In this document: in pieces, positions 16,694 to 25,249 of the stretch
How positions within the stretch are numbered: the first letter of the stretch is position 1
Layout: every line of letters starts with the position of its first letter
Assembly (NCBI GenBank): GCA_028284185.1
Contig: JANQSG010000013.1
Location: 1-64,000 of the forward strand
Length of the DNA stretch: 64,000 nt
Reading direction: 5' to 3'
Origin: Kangiella sp.
GTDB lineage: Bacteria; Pseudomonadota; Gammaproteobacteria; Enterobacterales; Kangiellaceae
The notes under the pieces: model-generated
Told to the model about the DNA's origin: nothing
The model's input: only the letters and a program-made list of their open reading frames with translations
The model's database searches: none
Made by a program: the position numbers and the translations under genes

Positions 16694-18535
16694 ATGACAA
16701 AAAAACTCTTGTTTAAATACTGTTTCCTGTTTTTTTCAGGATTGATTCTAAGCGCCTGTATCACCAACACAGGTTCCTCCAGTGGTACATCGGACAATAT
16801 TTATGGTCCCCAAAGCGACCAGAATGCTGACTATTATCTTGCTGAAGCGAATAAACGTCAGGGCAGCGAACAAGCCATTTGGAAGCTAAGAGCCGCTATC
16901 GCCTACGCGCATCAGGAAAATTTTGATGATGCTTACAATAGCCTGATCAGCTTTCAACCCACGCAACTAGCACTTACGCACCGCAATGCCTACTATTTGT
17001 TGAAAGGCGAATCAGCCCTGCGTCTGCAAAAAGGCTTTGAGGCGATTCGTGCTTTACAGGCCGTCAGTTATCCTGAGCAACAAAGTCGAGCCTGGAATCT
17101 GCACTACCAATTACTGATGGCCGATGCTTTAAAGATCAATCAACGCTACGTGGATGCAGCGATTCAACGTATTCAGGCTAGTGATTTAATAGATAATCAA
17201 AGCCAGCTCGATAACCAATATCAAATAGCTTGGCAGGAATTGGTCGAATCGCCTTTAGGGGCTCTAGAAGCCAAGCGTAGCCGCGCTACTAGTGAAGCAG
17301 TATTTGGCTGGCTGGATTTAGCCATTACCCAAAAGCAATATCAAAATAATGCACGTTTGTTATCGGAAGGGTTAAAGAATTGGTCACTGCAATATGCCGA
17401 ACACCCTGCAATCAATTACCTTTCAACAGAAACCTTGAGTCTGCGCGATGCTGAGTTTCTGGCGCCAAAAAAGGTTGCCCTGATAGTCCCATTATCCGGT
17501 CGTTTAGCTGCTGTGGGCGGAGCCATTCGTGATGGTTTTGTTGCCGGCTATTTTCAAAGCCGTTTAGAGCACGGCGAACAACCGGAAATCATCGTTTATG
17601 ATAGTGCCAATGGCGATTCGATGGAACGTATCTACCAAGATGCTCTGGCTGCAGGTGCGGAGATGGTAATAGGACCGCTATTGAAGAAAAATATCGATCA
17701 ATTAATTCAGTTCAATGCCATGCCAATTCCGACGATGGTATTGAATCGTTTGAATATGGAATATGCACCAGCCAATATGTATCAATTTGGCCTGCCGGTA
17801 GAAGACGAAGCAGCTCAAATCGCCCGTTATGCTATTCGTAAAGGGCAAATGCGTGCTTTTGTAATTAATGCAGAACCGAGCGTTGGTTATCGTGCCACCC
17901 AAAGCTTTGTTAAAACTTACGAACAACTTGGCGGCAGCGTGGCGCAAGTGGCGGATATTTCTAAAAATGAAGATCCGAAAGAAGCCATTACGCGTTTATT
18001 GGGTGTTGATAAAGTTGAGCAGCGCACTAACGAATTACAGAACCTTTTAAATATTCCTATAGAATCTTCTGGCCAGGGTAGCGCTCATGCCGACGCTATA
18101 TTTTTAATTAGCGATATTAAACGTGCGCGTATCATCAAACCTTACTTAAATTATTATTACGCCTATAATTTACCGCTTTACGCGACCTCCAATATCTATA
18201 CTGGGCGCAGTAACGCCCATACCGATAACGATCTTTCCGGAATCATGTTCACTGATGCTCCCTGGATGCTGGAAACCAGCTCAAAAATCCGTAGTTTAAA
18301 GCGTGATTTGGCAAAGACCTTGCCAAAAACCCAGAGAAGCCTGGGTCGCTTCTTTGCACTGGGGCACGATGCCTTTGTGTTAATTCCGGAGTTGGGTCAA
18401 TTATCAGCATTGCCTGATGCAGCGATTGATGGTTTAACGGGAATTTTAAGCATGGACCCTTATGGCAAAATTAAGCGCCAACTGGCCTGGGGCCACTTTG
18501 AAAAAGGCCAGGTCAAGGCTTATAACGAACGATAA
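16694..18535 (+). CDS. lpoA: Outer-membrane lipoprotein LpoA, activator of PBP1a
   Basis: LpoA is an outer-membrane lipoprotein that reaches through the periplasm to stimulate the synthase PBP1a. With the ATG at 16694 the protein has 613 residues. It has a lipoprotein signal peptide with lipobox LSAC, an N-terminal helical TPR-like domain (about 40-250) and a C-terminal periplasmic-binding-protein-like LppC domain starting at KKVALIVPLSGRLAAVGGAI. The frame is open for 47 codons further upstream, but only the chosen start gives a proper signal peptide. It heads the operon lpoA-yraN-diaA-dolP. Confidence 0.93.
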   Translation: MTKKLLFKYCFLFFSGLILSACITNTGSSSGTSDNIYGPQSDQNADYYLAEANKRQGSEQAIWKLRAAIAYAHQENFDDAYNSLISFQPTQLALTHRNAYYLLKGESALRLQKGFEAIRALQAVSYPEQQSRAWNLHYQLLMADALKINQRYVDAAIQRIQASDLIDNQSQLDNQYQIAWQELVESPLGALEAKRSRATSEAVFGWLDLAITQKQYQNNARLLSEGLKNWSLQYAEHPAINYLSTETLSLRDAEFLAPKKVALIVPLSGRLAAVGGAIRDGFVAGYFQSRLEHGEQPEIIVYDSANGDSMERIYQDALAAGAEMVIGPLLKKNIDQLIQFNAMPIPTMVLNRLNMEYAPANMYQFGLPVEDEAAQIARYAIRKGQMRAFVINAEPSVGYRATQSFVKTYEQLGGSVAQVADISKNEDPKEAITRLLGVDKVEQRTNELQNLLNIPIESSGQGSAHADAIFLISDIKRARIIKPYLNYYYAYNLPLYATSNIYTGRSNAHTDNDLSGIMFTDAPWMLETSSKIRSLKRDLAKTLPKTQRSLGRFFALGHDAFVLIPELGQLSALPDAAIDGLTGILSMDPYGKIKRQLAWGHFEKGQVKAYNER

Positions 18536-18548
18536 CTGACTGGATATT

Positions 18549-18935
18549 ATGGCAAAGGATAGCCGCCATAGAGGTTTATTGATAGAAAACCATGTGCGCC
18601 AATTTTTACAACGGCAAGGCATGGTTTTTATTGCCCAAAACTATCATTCCCGTTATGGCGAAATTGATTTAATTTTTTTGCATCGAAATTCGGAACTCGC
18701 AACTTTGGTTTTTGTCGAAGTTCGGTATAGAAAAGGCGCTAAATTTGGTTCTGCGGCAGAAACTGTTGATTTTTTTAAGCAGCAAAAAATTATCAAAACC
18801 GCACAAGCTTTCTTACAAAAAGAACCCAAATTTGCATCCTGTAACGCCCGGTTTGATGTAGTATCAATAACCAAACAGCAAGTGGGTTATGACTTGGACT
18901 GGCAACAAAATGCGTTTCAGGCCAATGCTTGGTAA
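18549..18935 (+). CDS. yraN: UPF0102 family protein YraN (predicted nuclease fold)
   Basis: The 128-residue protein has the core of a restriction-endonuclease-like fold: GLLIENHVRQFLQRQGM, then YGEIDLIFLHR with the conserved Glu-Ile-Asp, and LVFVEVRYRKGAKFGSA with Glu-Val-Arg. This EID...(V)EVR arrangement is typical of the family, which resembles Holliday-junction resolvases, though no activity is established. It follows lpoA by 13 bases and precedes diaA, as in E. coli. Confidence 0.92.
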   Translation: MAKDSRHRGLLIENHVRQFLQRQGMVFIAQNYHSRYGEIDLIFLHRNSELATLVFVEVRYRKGAKFGSAAETVDFFKQQKIIKTAQAFLQKEPKFASCNARFDVVSITKQQVGYDLDWQQNAFQANAW

Positions 18936-18940
18936 ACTAA

Positions 18941-19561
<621 letters not shown>

Positions 19562-19597
19562 CGGCCAGTCTACAGGTAGATTTAGTAAGGTAAAAAT

Positions 19598-20119
19598 ATG
19601 ACGAATAAAGTTTCAAGAACACTTTTAATACTCAGTGGCATTTTCTGGCTTGGCGCTTGCACCACTTTTGGAACCATTTTTGAGGATAACAGTATTGAAT
19701 CTCGGGTGGTTGATATCCTAAAACCAATTGAAGAAGCCAATGCACCAGCCAACATTGGTGTTGATAGTCATAACCTTTATGTTTTAATCTATGGTCAGGT
19801 ACCGAATCAAGAGGTAATCGAACAGGTCAATCAAGCCATTACCGGAGTACCTGAAATTCGCAAGGTTTTTAACGAATTGCGTATCGGCGATCCTAAAGAG
19901 GTTAGTAGTTTTAGTGACGCCTGGATTTCCACCAAAGTCCGCTCCAGTCTAACTGCGGAAAAAGGCCTGGACTCCAAACGCATTACCGTCAGAACGGAAA
20001 ATAAAGAAGTATTTCTAATGGGCCTGGTTACTCGCGCCGAAGGCGATAAAGCTGCATTAGTCGCGCGTAATATTTCGGGAGTGACTAAAGTAGTTAAAAT
20101 TTTCGAGTACATCGACTAA
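19598..20119 (+). CDS. dolP: Division and outer-membrane stress lipoprotein DolP (YraP), two BON domains
   Basis: DolP is an outer-membrane lipoprotein with two BON domains that binds anionic phospholipid and supports envelope integrity. The 173-residue protein has a lipobox LGAC at about residues 18-21, a first BON domain containing NLYVLIYGQVPNQEVIEQVN, and a second containing WISTKVRSSLTAEKGLDSKRI and KEVFLMGLVTRAEGDKAALV. It ends with the AraC-type gene six bases away. The operon position after diaA matches E. coli yraP. Confidence 0.92.
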   Translation: MTNKVSRTLLILSGIFWLGACTTFGTIFEDNSIESRVVDILKPIEEANAPANIGVDSHNLYVLIYGQVPNQEVIEQVNQAITGVPEIRKVFNELRIGDPKEVSSFSDAWISTKVRSSLTAEKGLDSKRITVRTENKEVFLMGLVTRAEGDKAALVARNISGVTKVVKIFEYID

Positions 20120-20125
20120 AAGCCT

Positions 20126-21253
20126 GTGCCCAATTTAGTTCAACAGTTAGTATTGATAGGAGCTGTACAAGGAATCTTATTATTCTTTCTGCTTAACTTT
20201 GACTCTAAAACCACTATCGCCAATCGTTTATTAGGCATTTTGTGTTTGCTCTTAGCGCTATATTTCCTGTCTCCTTTTATTGTTATTAATGGTGAGCTCA
20301 ATGCTTTCTCCTTCCTGATTGGTTGGTTTTTTTTCTTGCCCGCATCCTATGGCGCCCTGAACTATCTTTATTATCGGCATGCAGTAACTGAAGTAAAATT
20401 GAGCTGGAAAGATCTTGTGCATTTAACACCAGTTGTAACTTGTTACTTGCTGAACCTCCACTGGCTTACCGCTTCACCAGAGTATCGTTTAAATTTGGTG
20501 CAAAAATTTGATCCGCTACCAGACAGCTTTAAAATCAGCATTTATATCTTTTATATACAAGCTTTCATGTATAACGCCTTTAGCGTGCGTTTAGTTTACC
20601 AATACCAAAAAAGAGCCCAAAACACTCTCGCCAATTTTAACCCTGATATTTTTCGTTGGCTCTGGACCTTTCTAGGTTTAACGTTTGTTATTTGGAGCTT
20701 AAAAGCCGTGGCTGATTTTACTGATAAACGCAGCTTTTCTATTTGGGCAGATGTATTAATTGTAATTTTTATTTATAGCGTAGCAATTGCCCAATGGAGA
20801 AATCCAAAATTGTTCCGGGTAGGGAGACTAAAAGCAAAATCTGTTGAAGAATCTATGGGCTCTGAAAGTGACTCTAGTGAAAAATCTACTGGAGCTTTGG
20901 ATAAGTCCACTCGTCAAAGCTTGTTAGCCTCAATTAAAAAGTATATGCAAGAACAACATCCTTACCTTGATAATCAGTTAACTCTTAGCAGGCTTGCTGA
21001 TGCCATTGGCTTAAGTAGCCATCACCTATCCGAAGTGCTGAATCAGCAAGAAAGAAAAAACTTCTATCAATTCGTAAATGAATACCGGGTTAACTATATT
21101 TTAGAGCAGCTTAATCATGATCATTCATCAAAAATCTTAGATTTAGCTATCTCAGCGGGCTTTTCTTCTAAAAGTACTTTCAATGCTGTCTTTAAACAAT
21201 TTACTGGCAAAACACCCAGCCAATACCGAAAAAACTTGTCAAAAGCCATTTAA
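20126..21253 (+). CDS. Membrane-anchored AraC-family transcriptional regulator
   Basis: The 375-residue protein begins with GTG and has about seven hydrophobic segments in its first 225 residues (for example LVLIGAVQGILLFFLL and WLWTFLGLTFVIWSLKAV). After a Ser/Lys-rich linker (about 230-265) comes an AraC-type double helix-turn-helix at about 275-375: LTLSRLADAIGLSSHHLSEVLNQ, then ILDLAISAGFSSKSTFNAVFKQFTGKTPSQYRK. This combination senses a membrane or envelope signal and binds DNA directly. The start codon is only six bases from dolP and its ribosome site is weak. Target genes are probably the two membrane-protein genes downstream, but that is inferred. Confidence 0.85.
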   Translation: MPNLVQQLVLIGAVQGILLFFLLNFDSKTTIANRLLGILCLLLALYFLSPFIVINGELNAFSFLIGWFFFLPASYGALNYLYYRHAVTEVKLSWKDLVHLTPVVTCYLLNLHWLTASPEYRLNLVQKFDPLPDSFKISIYIFYIQAFMYNAFSVRLVYQYQKRAQNTLANFNPDIFRWLWTFLGLTFVIWSLKAVADFTDKRSFSIWADVLIVIFIYSVAIAQWRNPKLFRVGRLKAKSVEESMGSESDSSEKSTGALDKSTRQSLLASIKKYMQEQHPYLDNQLTLSRLADAIGLSSHHLSEVLNQQERKNFYQFVNEYRVNYILEQLNHDHSSKILDLAISAGFSSKSTFNAVFKQFTGKTPSQYRKNLSKAI

Positions 21254-21277
21254 AACCTTCATATAAGCCTTTAAAAA

Positions 21278-21322
21278 GTCCAATTCGACCGATCTGTACG
21301 TCCAAATAGCTCTACTTGGACG
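21278..21322. promoter_or_regulatory. Candidate operator: GTCCAA direct repeat plus inverted copy
   Basis: GTCCAA occurs at 21278-21283 and 21300-21305, 22 bases apart (about two helical turns). TTGGAC follows in inverted orientation at 21316-21321, making CGTCCAA/TTGGACG arms. No T-run follows, so a terminator is unlikely. AraC-type dimers bind paired half-sites of this sort; the site lies between the regulator and the next gene. Confidence 0.45.
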
Positions 21323-21385
21323 CTCAAAAGCCTTTCTATTGCTTAAATAAAGTCACATTCAGCGATTTAAGAACAAGGGCTTGAT

Positions 21386-21847
21386 ATGACTAATCAGATT
21401 TTAACCAACAGCTACTCGCTAGAAACCCTGTTTCAAATCAGTAGCCAAATAGCCATGCTCGGCTGGGTCATACTGATATTTTTACCGCGCGGATTAAAGC
21501 TGCTAAGCATAACTCCGCAATACATAATCCCATTTGGTTTATCACTTACGTATAGCACTCTGGTTTTACTCGAGTTTTTTAATGCAGATGGCGGTTTTAG
21601 CTCACTGCAAAGCGTCAAATTACTTTTTCAAAACGATTATGCCTTGCTGGCAGGATGGATTCACTATCTGGCTTTCGATCTTTTTATTGGCGCCTGGATT
21701 GCCAGAGAAGCGGACAAAATAGGCTTATCAAGGATTCTACAAGCCCCCATCTTAATCGCCACTTTTATGTTGGGCCCTATAGGTTTGGCAATATTTCTAA
21801 CCATGCGCAGTATCAGTCAAAAAATGGAGGAACCAAAATATGCTTAG
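21386..21847 (+). CDS. ABA4-like (DUF4281) membrane protein
   Basis: The 153-residue protein has four hydrophobic segments. Its C-terminal half contains WIHYLAFDLFIGAWIAREAD and LIATFMLGPIGLAIFLTMR, the pattern characteristic of ABA4-like/DUF4281 proteins. The plant members act in neoxanthin synthesis; the bacterial role is unknown. Its last eight bases overlap the next gene, so the two proteins are translated together. The family assignment comes from recognised motifs and is fairly secure, the function is not. Confidence 0.72.
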   Translation: MTNQILTNSYSLETLFQISSQIAMLGWVILIFLPRGLKLLSITPQYIIPFGLSLTYSTLVLLEFFNADGGFSSLQSVKLLFQNDYALLAGWIHYLAFDLFIGAWIAREADKIGLSRILQAPILIATFMLGPIGLAIFLTMRSISQKMEEPKYA

Positions 21848-22712
21848 TATTCAAACAAGTGCCGATTTAAATTCCAATTTTCCCCAAAAACACTCTGTTT
21901 TTTCAGCTTTGGCAAATGACCGGATCAGCCGATTATTCATTATGTGTTGCACTTTTTTAGCAGCCACCCTAATTTTATTTTTTATAGTTAACGCTTATGA
22001 TGCACGCCTTTTAGATGGCATGCCAGTGTGGCACAAGCCTATTCGCTTCGGTTTATCTTTTTTTCTACATTTTGCCACCTTAGCACTTTTATCACAGCTA
22101 ATTGATAAAGCTGATAGAAGCAAAAAGCGCTTTACGTTTTTCGCTTATGCCGCCGTTATCTCACTTTGGGTTGAGTATTTCTACATCGCTTTGCAAGCGG
22201 CCCGCGGTCGTCGTTCCCATTTCAACTTTGAAACGAACTTTGAATCTTTAATGTATATGGCCATGGGAGTTGGTGCACTGCTTTTGGTATTAGTAACTTT
22301 TGTGCTTGGTGTAATGATTTGGAAATACGGCAAAAAAGATAAATCAGGTCTACGGCTTGGTGCCATAATGGGCTTAACCCTTGGCACGGTTTTGACTCTA
22401 ATTTGTGCTGGATATATGTCGATGAATGTTCCTTACATCGAAAACCGACTGTTAAACACCCCAAATCTAGTGCCGTATTTAGGTTGGTCAAGAGTTAGCG
22501 GTGATTATAAACCCGCACATTTCATCGCTACCCATATGATGCAGTTTCTACCACTAATCGGCTGGTGGGCGGATAACACCAAATGGGGACAAAAACTCAG
22601 TGGCAAAATTGGAGCTAGGACTATCGTTATAATCAGCACGATTTTGTTCACCCTATTAACAGAAATTGTTTTTGTAATGGCCTTAAAAGGAATACCCTTA
22701 TTTCCCCTATAA
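21840..22712 (+). CDS. Seven-span membrane protein, unknown
   Basis: The 290-residue product has about seven hydrophobic segments (around 32-52, 66-85, 100-117, 133-158, 170-192, 222-240, 262-283). Polar conserved-looking stretches face the loops: GMPVWHKPIRFGLSF and ALQAARGRRSHFNFETNF. These histidines and arginines may be functional. I do not recognise a characterised family. It overlaps the ABA4-like gene and is followed by a strong terminator, so the two form a small operon downstream of the AraC-type regulator. Confidence 0.65.
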   Translation: MLSIQTSADLNSNFPQKHSVFSALANDRISRLFIMCCTFLAATLILFFIVNAYDARLLDGMPVWHKPIRFGLSFFLHFATLALLSQLIDKADRSKKRFTFFAYAAVISLWVEYFYIALQAARGRRSHFNFETNFESLMYMAMGVGALLLVLVTFVLGVMIWKYGKKDKSGLRLGAIMGLTLGTVLTLICAGYMSMNVPYIENRLLNTPNLVPYLGWSRVSGDYKPAHFIATHMMQFLPLIGWWADNTKWGQKLSGKIGARTIVIISTILFTLLTEIVFVMALKGIPLFPL

Positions 22713-22748
22713 AATTAAAAGGCCTGGATTACCAGGCCTTTTAATTTT
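22711..22748. terminator. Bidirectional rho-independent terminator
   Basis: A long stem pairs AAAATTAAAAGGCCTGG with CCAGGCCTTTTAATTTT around a four-base loop. It follows the plus-strand gene directly. The symmetric A/T flanks mean it could also act on the convergent minus-strand transcript ending at 22850. Confidence 0.9.
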
Positions 22749-22849
22749 GCTCTACAACTTTCGAATTCACCTTGATATATCAGGTAAAAACATAACGAAA
22801 AATTTTAAACCAGTTAAATGAATAACTTTACACCAATGCCGGCTGTTTA

Positions 22850-23266
22850 TTATTCGTCTTTAACAAAGTAAACTTTGGCTATTTTACCATCCTTGATTGT
22901 ATAAATGGCTAAGGCCATGTAGGTTTCATTCTCCAGAACACCACTGATTTCTTCGTGATCAATAGCGGTATTGCCTTTAACGATTCGATTGAGCAATTTA
23001 CAATGAAGTTTAGGGTATTTTTTAAATTTAGCGGCATATCTGGCACGCATTTGCTCCTTTCCCTTCATTTGCAGCTTGTCAGGAAAAGTATAGATTTCCA
23101 CGTCTTCGCTATAAGGCTCTAAAAACGCTTCTATATCCCCTTTATTATAAGCATCAAGCTGCTGCTGGGCTAAATCCCGCGCCATCGTTTCAATCTCGTT
23201 TTCGCCAGCGAATGAGTATTGCATAAAAAATACCAATAGGAAGCTGAAAAAAATGCGTTTATACAT
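22850..23266 (-). CDS. Exported SnoaL/NTF2-like protein
   Basis: The 138-residue protein has a signal peptide of about 20 residues ending SFAG. The mature part has a cone-shaped NTF2/SnoaL pattern: DLAQQQLDAYNKGDIEAFLEPYSEDVEIY, a middle KGKEQMRARYAAKF, then beta strands ending IYTIKDGKIAKVYFV. Members bind small hydrophobic ligands or act as isomerases, but the specific role is unknown. It lies 39 bases upstream of... the sspB end on the same strand and is convergent with the membrane-protein operon. Confidence 0.75.
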   Translation of the reverse strand: MYKRIFFSFLLVFFMQYSFAGENEIETMARDLAQQQLDAYNKGDIEAFLEPYSEDVEIYTFPDKLQMKGKEQMRARYAAKFKKYPKLHCKLLNRIVKGNTAIDHEEISGVLENETYMALAIYTIKDGKIAKVYFVKDE

Positions 23267-23305
23267 AAAAAACCCCGGCTTTTACCTTTCATTATCAATG
23301 GCTGA

Positions 23306-23707
23306 CTATTTTACCACTTTTAAGCTGGGTCTGCCTTTAGGTGGTTTTGGCGGTTCATCATCAGGACCTTGAGGCGCTTCACCTTCATACATTTCCGGCG
23401 AAAACATAATGCCTTTTTCATTTTCACGAGTATAAATCGCCATAATGGCGTTCATGGGCACATAGATGCCGATGGAAGAACCTGAAAAACGCGCTTTAAA
23501 ACTAATTGCATCATGCCCCATATGGAAGTCACCGACTGCACCAGGGGCAATATTAAGAACGATTTTGCCATCATTGGCGAATTGCTTGGGAATATCTACT
23601 TGCGGATGACTGGCGTCCACTAGAATTTGCGGTGTCCAGTCGTTATCGATCATCCACTCATAATAAGCGATGAGCAGATAGGGTTGTAATGGCGAACCCG
23701 TCGCCAT
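23306..23707 (-). CDS. sspB: ClpXP adaptor / stringent starvation protein SspB
   Basis: SspB tethers ssrA-tagged proteins to ClpX for degradation. The 133-residue protein contains SPLQPYLLIAYYEWMIDNDWTPQILVDA and the substrate-groove region VVLNIAP-like stretch (KIVLNIAPGAVGDFHMG). A short, charged, Pro/Lys-rich tail ends GRPSLKVVK, the expected ClpX-binding (XB) peptide. Its ATG follows the sspA stop codon with no spacing (TAAATG), so it is coupled with sspA. Confidence 0.95.
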   Translation of the reverse strand: MATGSPLQPYLLIAYYEWMIDNDWTPQILVDASHPQVDIPKQFANDGKIVLNIAPGAVGDFHMGHDAISFKARFSGSSIGIYVPMNAIMAIYTRENEKGIMFSPEMYEGEAPQGPDDEPPKPPKGRPSLKVVK

Positions 23708-24337
23708 TTATAGCCCCAGACGAAGTTCTTGCTCTTCTTCGGTTAAGCTGACCTTGAAAGATTCACGCTCGAAAATGCGATCCATATAATCGTGAATAGC
23801 TTTTGAGCCTTTCCCGGAAATCTCAATACCCAGTTGCTCAGCACGCCACATTAGTGGTGCGATCACACAATCAACCAAAGAAAATTCTTCGCTCATAAAA
23901 TAGTCACTAGCGGCAAACACTGGCGATAAAGCCATAATACTTTCCTGTAACTGCTTGCGAGCCTTTTTGGCTTTAGTCTCAGAAGCATTCATGATCAACT
24001 CAAATTGAGAATACCATTCTTTTTGAATGCGGTGGATCATTAAACGGCTACGCCCACGAGTCACTGGGTAGACTGGCATTAGTGGCGGATGCGGAAAGCG
24101 CTCATCAAGATATTCCATAATGATATTGGCTTCATATAAAACCAGGTCACGATCAATCAAAGTTGGCACTGAACCGTAAGGATTTAAATCGCGTAAATCT
24201 TCGGGAATATCATCACTACTGACTTCCACCACTTCAAAATTAACCCCTTTTTCAGCCAGTACAATACGCACCTGATGGCTGTAAGCATCATTGCCTGAGA
24301 ATAAGGTCATTACTGAACGTTTGGCAACTACGGCCAT
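23708..24337 (-). CDS. sspA: Stringent starvation protein A (RNA polymerase-associated)
   Basis: SspA is a glutathione-transferase-like protein that binds RNA polymerase and helps starvation and stress responses. With the ATG at 24337 it has 209 residues; AGGAGA eight bases upstream fixes the start over an open frame 11 codons longer. The GST fold is visible: MTLFSGNDAYSHQVRIVLAEKG, then EDLRDLNPYGSVPTLIDRDLVLYEANIIMEYLDERFPHPPL. Gene order petABC-sspA-sspB is standard for gammaproteobacteria. A terminator between petC and sspA suggests its own promoter within petC or readthrough. Confidence 0.95.
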   Translation of the reverse strand: MAVVAKRSVMTLFSGNDAYSHQVRIVLAEKGVNFEVVEVSSDDIPEDLRDLNPYGSVPTLIDRDLVLYEANIIMEYLDERFPHPPLMPVYPVTRGRSRLMIHRIQKEWYSQFELIMNASETKAKKARKQLQESIMALSPVFAASDYFMSEEFSLVDCVIAPLMWRAEQLGIEISGKGSKAIHDYMDRIFERESFKVSLTEEEQELRLGL

Positions 24338-24353
24338 AGATGTTCTCCTAAAT

Positions 24354-24387
24354 AAAAAAGGCTCAAGCAAGTTACCCTGCTCAAGCC
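24354..24387 (-). terminator. Rho-independent terminator after petC
   Basis: On the minus strand GGCTTGAGC pairs with GCTTGAGCC (two G-U pairs), followed by six T residues at 24359-24354. It begins 11 bases after the petC stop codon and ends before sspA, separating the two units. Confidence 0.75.
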
Positions 24388-24397
24388 AAACTAACTT

Positions 24398-25249
24398 TTA
24401 GTGTACGTCTTTCCAGAATTCTTTCTTCATAAAATAAGCCGGTATTAGCAGCAAAACTAAAAATAGAATTGCCCAAATACCCATACTCTTACTTTGAAGT
24501 TTCACTGGATTAGCGGTGTAAGCCATAAAAGCCACCAAGTCACGCATATTGTGCTTATACTCTTCTGGCGTCATGCTACCTTTTGAAATCTGCACGAAAA
24601 TTTTACCATCATGCGAAAGCTCTTCTTTTATCGCTTCAGCTTCATGCATACGCTTTTCTGCTGCAGCTTTAACCTGTTTATCGGCTTGTTGGTCGGCAAC
24701 GATCTTTTTAGCTTCAGAAATGGCTGTTTCTGCAGCAACCCATTCTTCGCTCAATACCTGTTCACCTTGTAAATCACCCAGAATATGCGGCATACCTACA
24801 TCGGGAAAAACCGTATTATTCACGCCAAAAGGACGACTATCATCTTTATAAAAAGAAGTCATATAGTTATATAACCAGTCGTTACCCCTGACACGCGCCA
24901 CTAAGCTTAAGTCTAACGGGTCAACCCCAAACCACTTCTTAGCCAGTTTAGGATTCATGCTTTTCTTTAAAGTATCACCGAATTTTTTGTCACCCAATAC
25001 CAGATTTTCCATCACTTGCTCTTCAGATAAATCCAGGTCCTGAGCAATACGCGAATAACGCACATATTGCATAGAGTGACAACCAGCACAATAGTTAATA
25101 AACAACTTGGCACCATTTTGTAATGACTCTTTATCTGCCAAATTGATATTAGCATGGTCATTCGGATAGATTTTGTCACCACCCGCAGAGAAAGCAACCG
25201 GGGCAGCTAGTGTCAATGCAGTAATTGCAATAATAATTAGCTTTTTCAT
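24398..25249 (-). CDS. petC: Ubiquinol-cytochrome c reductase, cytochrome c1
   Basis: Cytochrome c1 is the periplasmic heme subunit of complex III. The 283-residue protein has a signal peptide (LAAPVAFSAGG), heme-binding CAGCH near residue 54, and MPH of PDVGMPHILG near 153 as the probable axial Met. A C-terminal membrane anchor (MGIWAILFLVLLLIPAYF) is followed by a basic tail. A charged, helical Ala/Glu/Lys-rich stretch of about 55 residues (VAAETAISEAKKIVADQQAD and onward) separates the heme domain from the anchor. Translation follows petB directly (one-base overlap). Confidence 0.94.
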   Translation of the reverse strand: MKKLIIIAITALTLAAPVAFSAGGDKIYPNDHANINLADKESLQNGAKLFINYCAGCHSMQYVRYSRIAQDLDLSEEQVMENLVLGDKKFGDTLKKSMNPKLAKKWFGVDPLDLSLVARVRGNDWLYNYMTSFYKDDSRPFGVNNTVFPDVGMPHILGDLQGEQVLSEEWVAAETAISEAKKIVADQQADKQVKAAAEKRMHEAEAIKEELSHDGKIFVQISKGSMTPEEYKHNMRDLVAFMAYTANPVKLQSKSMGIWAILFLVLLLIPAYFMKKEFWKDVH

